NCBI RefSeq assembly: GCF_900111775.1
Contig: NZ_FOJJ01000023.1
Location: forward strand, 1-64,000
Direction of reading: 5' to 3'
Source of the DNA: Desulfuromonas acetexigens
GTDB lineage: Bacteria; Desulfobacterota; Desulfuromonadia; Desulfuromonadales; Trichloromonadaceae
DNA: 64,000 nucleotides
The position numbers and the translations under genes were made by a program. The notes beneath the pieces are model-generated. The model worked only from the letters and a program-made list of their open reading frames with translations. It ran no database searches and was not told the DNA's origin. This document shows, piece by piece, positions 60,387 to 64,000 of this stretch. How positions within the stretch are numbered: the first letter of the stretch is position 1; every line of letters begins with the position of its first letter.

Positions 60387-61891
60387 TTCTCGCCCCCCTT
60401 TAACATCTGCTTGCCGTTGTTTGTCAACCGGTACCTCTGTTTACTGCTGGTGGGCTTTTCGGGCAAGGTCAATTCGATCAGGCCGTTTTCAAGGGCTGGG
60501 TGCAGATAGTTACTGCGAAACGTAGGACGATGGCTGAGATTCAGTGCCTCCCGAAGTTCTCCTGATGATTTCTCTCCGTGCTCAAGCTCGCGCAACAACC
60601 GAACGACTGGGTCGGCAAACTGGGTCGGTGACTGGGTCGGTGACTGGGTCGGTGACTGGGTCGGTGACTGGGTCGGTGACTGGGTCGCGTTGCCCTCTCT
60701 TCCGTTTCGACTTGGACCCGGCTTGGTCCCGACTTGGGCTTCCAATTGGGCCTGGTCTGATTCTGCTTGTCTGCCTTCGGGCAACTCCGGCCTGGGAAAG
60801 ATCACGGTAAACCAATGCTCCGACACCTCAATTTGCGGTTCGGCAACACCGTACTCCCGACAGAGGTTGCGGATGCGCTTGATGCCCGAACCGATATGTT
60901 CCACCGCTTCCATGCGGTGCAGCATGGCAAAGAGCAGGGGATTGCGCGGGATGCTCTTAATGCCGAGATCGGCCTCAGTCATCCCGGCGGGCAGGCCGCC
61001 GGGGCTGACGATCTCAACCCGGTCCTTGAAGATATAGACCTGCACATTTGCGGTGGAACGGTAGTCACGATGAGCCAGGGCGTTGACCACCGTCTCGCGC
61101 AGGGCCTCCTCCGGCAGTTCTGGACGCTCCTCGCGCTTCACATGCTTGATGATGTACTCCACGTTGATCTTGGAAAGGATGTAGGCCACCGTCTCGTCGA
61201 TCATGGAATAGACATCGCCATGAAAACCGCGCCGGTCGAGGATGCGCACCTTGTCGGTCCCCATGAACAAGGCGCCGGCCACGTCGCCGCTGACATTGAA
61301 TTTGCGGATATCCCGCGCCAGCAGCCAGGACCCGGCATGGGTCATTTTGCTGTCTCTGATCAGATGCAGGTTTTCCAGAGCCGTGAGCGCCTCCATATCG
61401 GCAGGAATCCTCGCCCGGCGGCGAAAGCGCTCCCAGACCTCGTCGGTCAGATCTTCCGCCAGGGAAAACCGTTCGCAGGGTGTTTCATCGAAATGGATCA
61501 ACCCCTCCTTGTAGAAAAACTCGCGGATCTCGGAACGAGTCATCTGCTGCGACGACGCCCCTTCACGGATAAAGAACTTGCCGCCGAAGGAGTAGGGTTT
61601 GCTGTGCTGGGCCGGCACCTTGACCACCAGCACCTCGCCGACACTCTCGATCTCCACCGCAATCGGCGGCTCGGCCGACCGGGCGACGGCCTGCACCTCG
61701 GACTTGAGCCGGTTGTGATCTTTCACCCCGAAAATCTCCCCCGCATCCGTGACCCCGATCAGGATCACCCCGCCGGTGGCATTGGCAAAGGCGCAGATCT
61801 CCCGGCCAAGGTTCGAGGTACCGGAACGCTTGAACTCGGTGGTGAAGCCTTCGCCGAGGGCGAGGAGATTGTGGAGGTGTTTTGGCGTCAC
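60383..61891 (-). CDS. AlbA_2 (Schlafen-type) ATP-binding protein with winged-helix tail
   Basis: A 502-residue protein. The N-terminal AlbA_2 domain has EFKRSGTSNLGREICAFANATGGVILIGV, and a GHKL-like ATP-binding part follows (LRETVVNALAHRDYRS, IVSPGGLPAGMTEADL, GIKRIRNLCREYGV). A TQSP repeat linker leads to a winged-helix module ending SSKQRYRLTNNGKQM. The module is close to the one on the Fic protein of the first island. Members sit in defence islands as regulators or effectors. Both ends overlap neighbours by ATGA. Confidence 0.85.
   Translation of the reverse strand: MTPKHLHNLLALGEGFTTEFKRSGTSNLGREICAFANATGGVILIGVTDAGEIFGVKDHNRLKSEVQAVARSAEPPIAVEIESVGEVLVVKVPAQHSKPYSFGGKFFIREGASSQQMTRSEIREFFYKEGLIHFDETPCERFSLAEDLTDEVWERFRRRARIPADMEALTALENLHLIRDSKMTHAGSWLLARDIRKFNVSGDVAGALFMGTDKVRILDRRGFHGDVYSMIDETVAYILSKINVEYIIKHVKREERPELPEEALRETVVNALAHRDYRSTANVQVYIFKDRVEIVSPGGLPAGMTEADLGIKSIPRNPLLFAMLHRMEAVEHIGSGIKRIRNLCREYGVAEPQIEVSEHWFTVIFPRPELPEGRQAESDQAQLEAQVGTKPGPSRNGREGNATQSPTQSPTQSPTQSPTQSPTQFADPVVRLLRELEHGEKSSGELREALNLSHRPTFRSNYLHPALENGLIELTLPEKPTSSKQRYRLTNNGKQMLKGGEK
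60606..60690. repeat. 12-nt tandem repeat (TQSP linker)
   Basis: Five perfect units of ACTGGGTCGGTG at 60619-60678 with partial units on both sides. They encode Thr-Gln-Ser-Pro repeats on the minus strand. Copy number should vary between strains without breaking the frame, changing linker length. Confidence 0.85.
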
Positions 61892-64000
61892 ACCGTCACC
61901 TCCACAGGTATGCCCAGTTGAACGGCGACCGGCGTGTAAATATCGACGCTTTCATCAGGCGTATGAAGCGAGACGAGCAGAGAATATCGGGCTCGCCGGT
62001 CCCATCGGCCAAGCCACGTCCGCTCGCGCCACCAGCCGATCACCGGATAAACCCCGATCAAATTACATGACGCAATATCAGCAGCCGTGCCCTTCCAGAT
62101 ATCGGAATGAACAGAACCTGTATCGCGACTGTTTGATCCAATAAGCCACCGCTCACTACCACTTTCTGTGTCTGGTCTTCCTTCCCCTTCATCACGAGCA
62201 GCTTTGTTCAGTCGCTTTATGAAATTTTCTTCGGTCTCTCCCTGACTATTCAGGCCAAACCGCAAACCAAAGGAAGCGTATCGGTATTTGTCCTTCCAGC
62301 CAACTTCGCCCGGTCCCGGCTCGATAAAGTAGGAAAGCGTAACGCGCAGAGCCACCGGCATCTCTCCTCTTTCGAGCAAGACCTCACGCGGCCAGGGAAG
62401 CCGGTGCAGATGCATATCCTTGGTCGAACAATCGGAGCGGCCTTCTTTCTTGGTGTAGGGCTGAATCTCCGCTTCAGAAATGAGCGTAAGTGAGTTCGAC
62501 GCGCAGGCCAACGCCTTGGCAAGGTTGGGGACCCCATATCCACAGATACGCAGCAGCCGTCCATAATCGGACTTGGAATATTCCCCCCGGCCATTCGCGT
62601 TCAGGAATTGTCGTTTCATGGCAATCGGCCATTCGGCCGATTGGATCATCAGTCCTCTAATCGTTTCCGGCCACGCCTCAGGATACCGCGCCTGTATCTG
62701 GGCTGCCATCCAGGCCGCCTGAGCTGCAGCGGCACTGGTCGCATTGATCGCGTCGAACTGCCTCTGGGTCGGCTGATGTCCCGTCGATAGCAGTGAGAGA
62801 TCGTCATGTTCGCTGATGAAACCATCGGGAGCGTGGGCAACATTTCCGCCCTCAAGTACAATGTCCGGTTTGACAGGCCATTTCCCTTCCCAATTGTGTG
62901 AGGTGGAGCTGAAGGGTGACAACTCACCCGGTTGGGCCAGCGGGACATGATTTTGAAGGTCCGGGTCCGCAAGAATGGCTTTTTCCGTGTATGCGCCCAC
63001 GGTGAGGGCATTCCAGGACTGGCCGGGGTCACAAACGGAATACCCCAAATTGCTTTGTGGATAGTCGGCCCAAATCTGCTGTTCCTCGATATTCCCCGCT
63101 GAAACGATGAAAAGACGCCTGGTGTCGTCGTCATACCCGGAGGTGAGTTTGTCGATGGCCGCCGACCACGAAGAAGGCCGCCCCTGGTCGCGCCCATCTT
63201 CAGAGGTCACCGCCATACAACCAATGCGATTTCGTTCCGGAGCCTGGATTGCGGCGCGGTACATACCCTGGATGGTGATGTCGCCGTACAGGTCCGGGTC
63301 GTTGGCCCCTCGCGGAGGAAGTATCTTCGCTGACTCCAAACAATGATCGACCCGGAGTGGATGGCTGTGCTGCAAGACATCCGTCAGGTCGCCGAAGGCG
63401 GCGACTCCGCACATCAAGGTGCCATGGCCTTTATCATCGTTGACACCCCAGCCGGGTTCCACCGCGTGACAATCGGCATCGGCAAGAACGGGCCGGAGTA
63501 GCGCGTGCCCGTTGTTGGCCCCGGTATCGAGGACGCACACGGCCACCGTGGCATCGGGATTGACCCGCAAACGGGAACGCAGATCGTTCACCCATTCCGT
63601 CTGATCCCGATTCTCCAATTCGAGAAAGAACCGCGCGGTCTCCTTGGCTCGTCTGAATTCGGCGATATCGGGGCTGGACTCGATCAAGTTGGCGAGCTGC
63701 TCCCGGGTCGACCTGCCGAGCAGCACCGTTCTTTCAGGAAAACGAAGCGATCGCGCCTGCACGTTTATGTTCAAGGCGGCAGCGGTCTCCCGAAAACGCT
63801 GCTCGATATCGTCATCCGTTCCCTGTAGCCAGATTTCGCACCAGACCGCCGTCGTCCCCTGTGGTAACAGGCGCAGGTCGTCGCGCCAGAAGGATTCCAG
63901 AACTGCCAGCCTTAGGTCTTCGATGCTCCGCATCAGCGTCGCATGCGTACGTTTGTTACCCCCGGATTCATTCTGGGCGTATTCGTTGATTTTCTTGAGG
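61888..64000 (-). CDS. subtilisin-like (S8) serine peptidase, IetS-like; 5' end off the window
   Basis: A protease of at least 700 residues. The triad is visible: Asp in VCVLDTGANNGH, His in DDKGHGTLMCG, and Ser in INATSAAAAQAAW. Before it is a helical N-terminal region (RFPERTVLLGRSTREQLANLI, RRAKETARFFLEL). The first ATG inside the window (63933) has no ribosome site. The frame stays open with good codon use to the edge (LKKINEYAQNESGG), so the gene continues to the right. In defence islands such proteases pair with an AAA ATPase (IetA), expected next. Its stop overlaps the AlbA_2 start. Confidence 0.85.
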   Translation of the reverse strand, partial: LKKINEYAQNESGGNKRTHATLMRSIEDLRLAVLESFWRDDLRLLPQGTTAVWCEIWLQGTDDDIEQRFRETAAALNINVQARSLRFPERTVLLGRSTREQLANLIESSPDIAEFRRAKETARFFLELENRDQTEWVNDLRSRLRVNPDATVAVCVLDTGANNGHALLRPVLADADCHAVEPGWGVNDDKGHGTLMCGVAAFGDLTDVLQHSHPLRVDHCLESAKILPPRGANDPDLYGDITIQGMYRAAIQAPERNRIGCMAVTSEDGRDQGRPSSWSAAIDKLTSGYDDDTRRLFIVSAGNIEEQQIWADYPQSNLGYSVCDPGQSWNALTVGAYTEKAILADPDLQNHVPLAQPGELSPFSSTSHNWEGKWPVKPDIVLEGGNVAHAPDGFISEHDDLSLLSTGHQPTQRQFDAINATSAAAAQAAWMAAQIQARYPEAWPETIRGLMIQSAEWPIAMKRQFLNANGRGEYSKSDYGRLLRICGYGVPNLAKALACASNSLTLISEAEIQPYTKKEGRSDCSTKDMHLHRLPWPREVLLERGEMPVALRVTLSYFIEPGPGEVGWKDKYRYASFGLRFGLNSQGETEENFIKRLNKAARDEGEGRPDTESGSERWLIGSNSRDTGSVHSDIWKGTAADIASCNLIGVYPVIGWWRERTWLGRWDRRARYSLLVSLHTPDESVDIYTPVAVQLGIPVEVTV

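Noticed and set aside
57591-60509. A 972-codon open frame on plus, opposite the second hsdR
   Set aside because: It is a shadow frame caused by codon bias of hsdR, with no ribosome site or domain.
60606-60690. CRISPR-like short repeats
   Set aside because: Units are 12 nt, directly adjacent with no spacers, in frame within a gene; a coding tandem repeat, not a CRISPR. No CRISPR array was seen elsewhere.

Overview
The window is chromosomal DNA from a GC-rich Gram-negative bacterium, most probably a member of the Desulfuromonadales/Geobacterales. The evidence is the radical SAM/SPASM plus PqqD gene set known as GeoRSP, several sigma-54 (GG-N10-GC) promoters, a large NAD-glutamate dehydrogenase, a B12-dependent ribonucleotide reductase, and MITE-like repeats of a type I associate with Geobacteraceae. 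This assignment is inference; no rRNA gene is present.

Layout. 1-2350: a degenerate tRNA-like stretch, a class D beta-lactamase, a thioesterase, and two tandem small membrane proteins behind a sigma-54-type promoter. 2368-8157: polyphosphate cluster (Ppx/GppA, Ppk1, a tiny zinc-ribbon protein, polyP:AMP phosphotransferase). 8321-8548: a ferredoxin and its terminator. 8645-20298: a decayed genomic island between tmRNA 3'-end remnants and the intact tmRNA gene, holding a type I restriction-modification operon (hsdM-hsdS-four-helix-hsdR-fic), RhuM, pRiA4b-like and unknown genes, and two gene remnants. 20302-34897: core genes (tmRNA, smpB, a deaminase-like gene, panD-panC-panB behind a structured leader RNA, NAD-GDH, a prolyl isomerase, rsmA, DUF2062, tsaD, phoH, a lipoprotein).

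34920-46210 is the most unusual part. It is a co-directional block with a diguanylate cyclase, an orphan NtrC-type regulator, a good sigma-54 promoter, two periplasmic-binding-type proteins, two NosD-like beta-helix proteins, a TPR protein, a YedE-type (putative selenium) transporter, a PqqD-like protein, a radical SAM/SPASM enzyme, an 18-codon peptide gene with a perfect Shine-Dalgarno, a SPASM protein that lacks the radical SAM cysteines, and a cysteine desulfurase-like enzyme. I propose that the 18-residue peptide ending in Cys is the substrate of the maturase.

46389-48765: nrdJ with two NrdR boxes over its promoter. 48813-56644: metal/arsenic cluster (CDF transporter, ArsR with two matching operators, permease, two thioredoxin-like proteins, CcdA-like protein, DUF2703, a 21-codon ORF, ArsC, Acr3, a pyridine-nucleotide disulfide oxidoreductase). 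56827-64000: a second island whose left boundary is a 3' fragment of tRNA-Gly(GCC). It carries an operon of a subtilisin-like protease resembling IetS, an AlbA_2 (Schlafen-type) ATP-binding protein and a second HsdR, and runs off the right edge.
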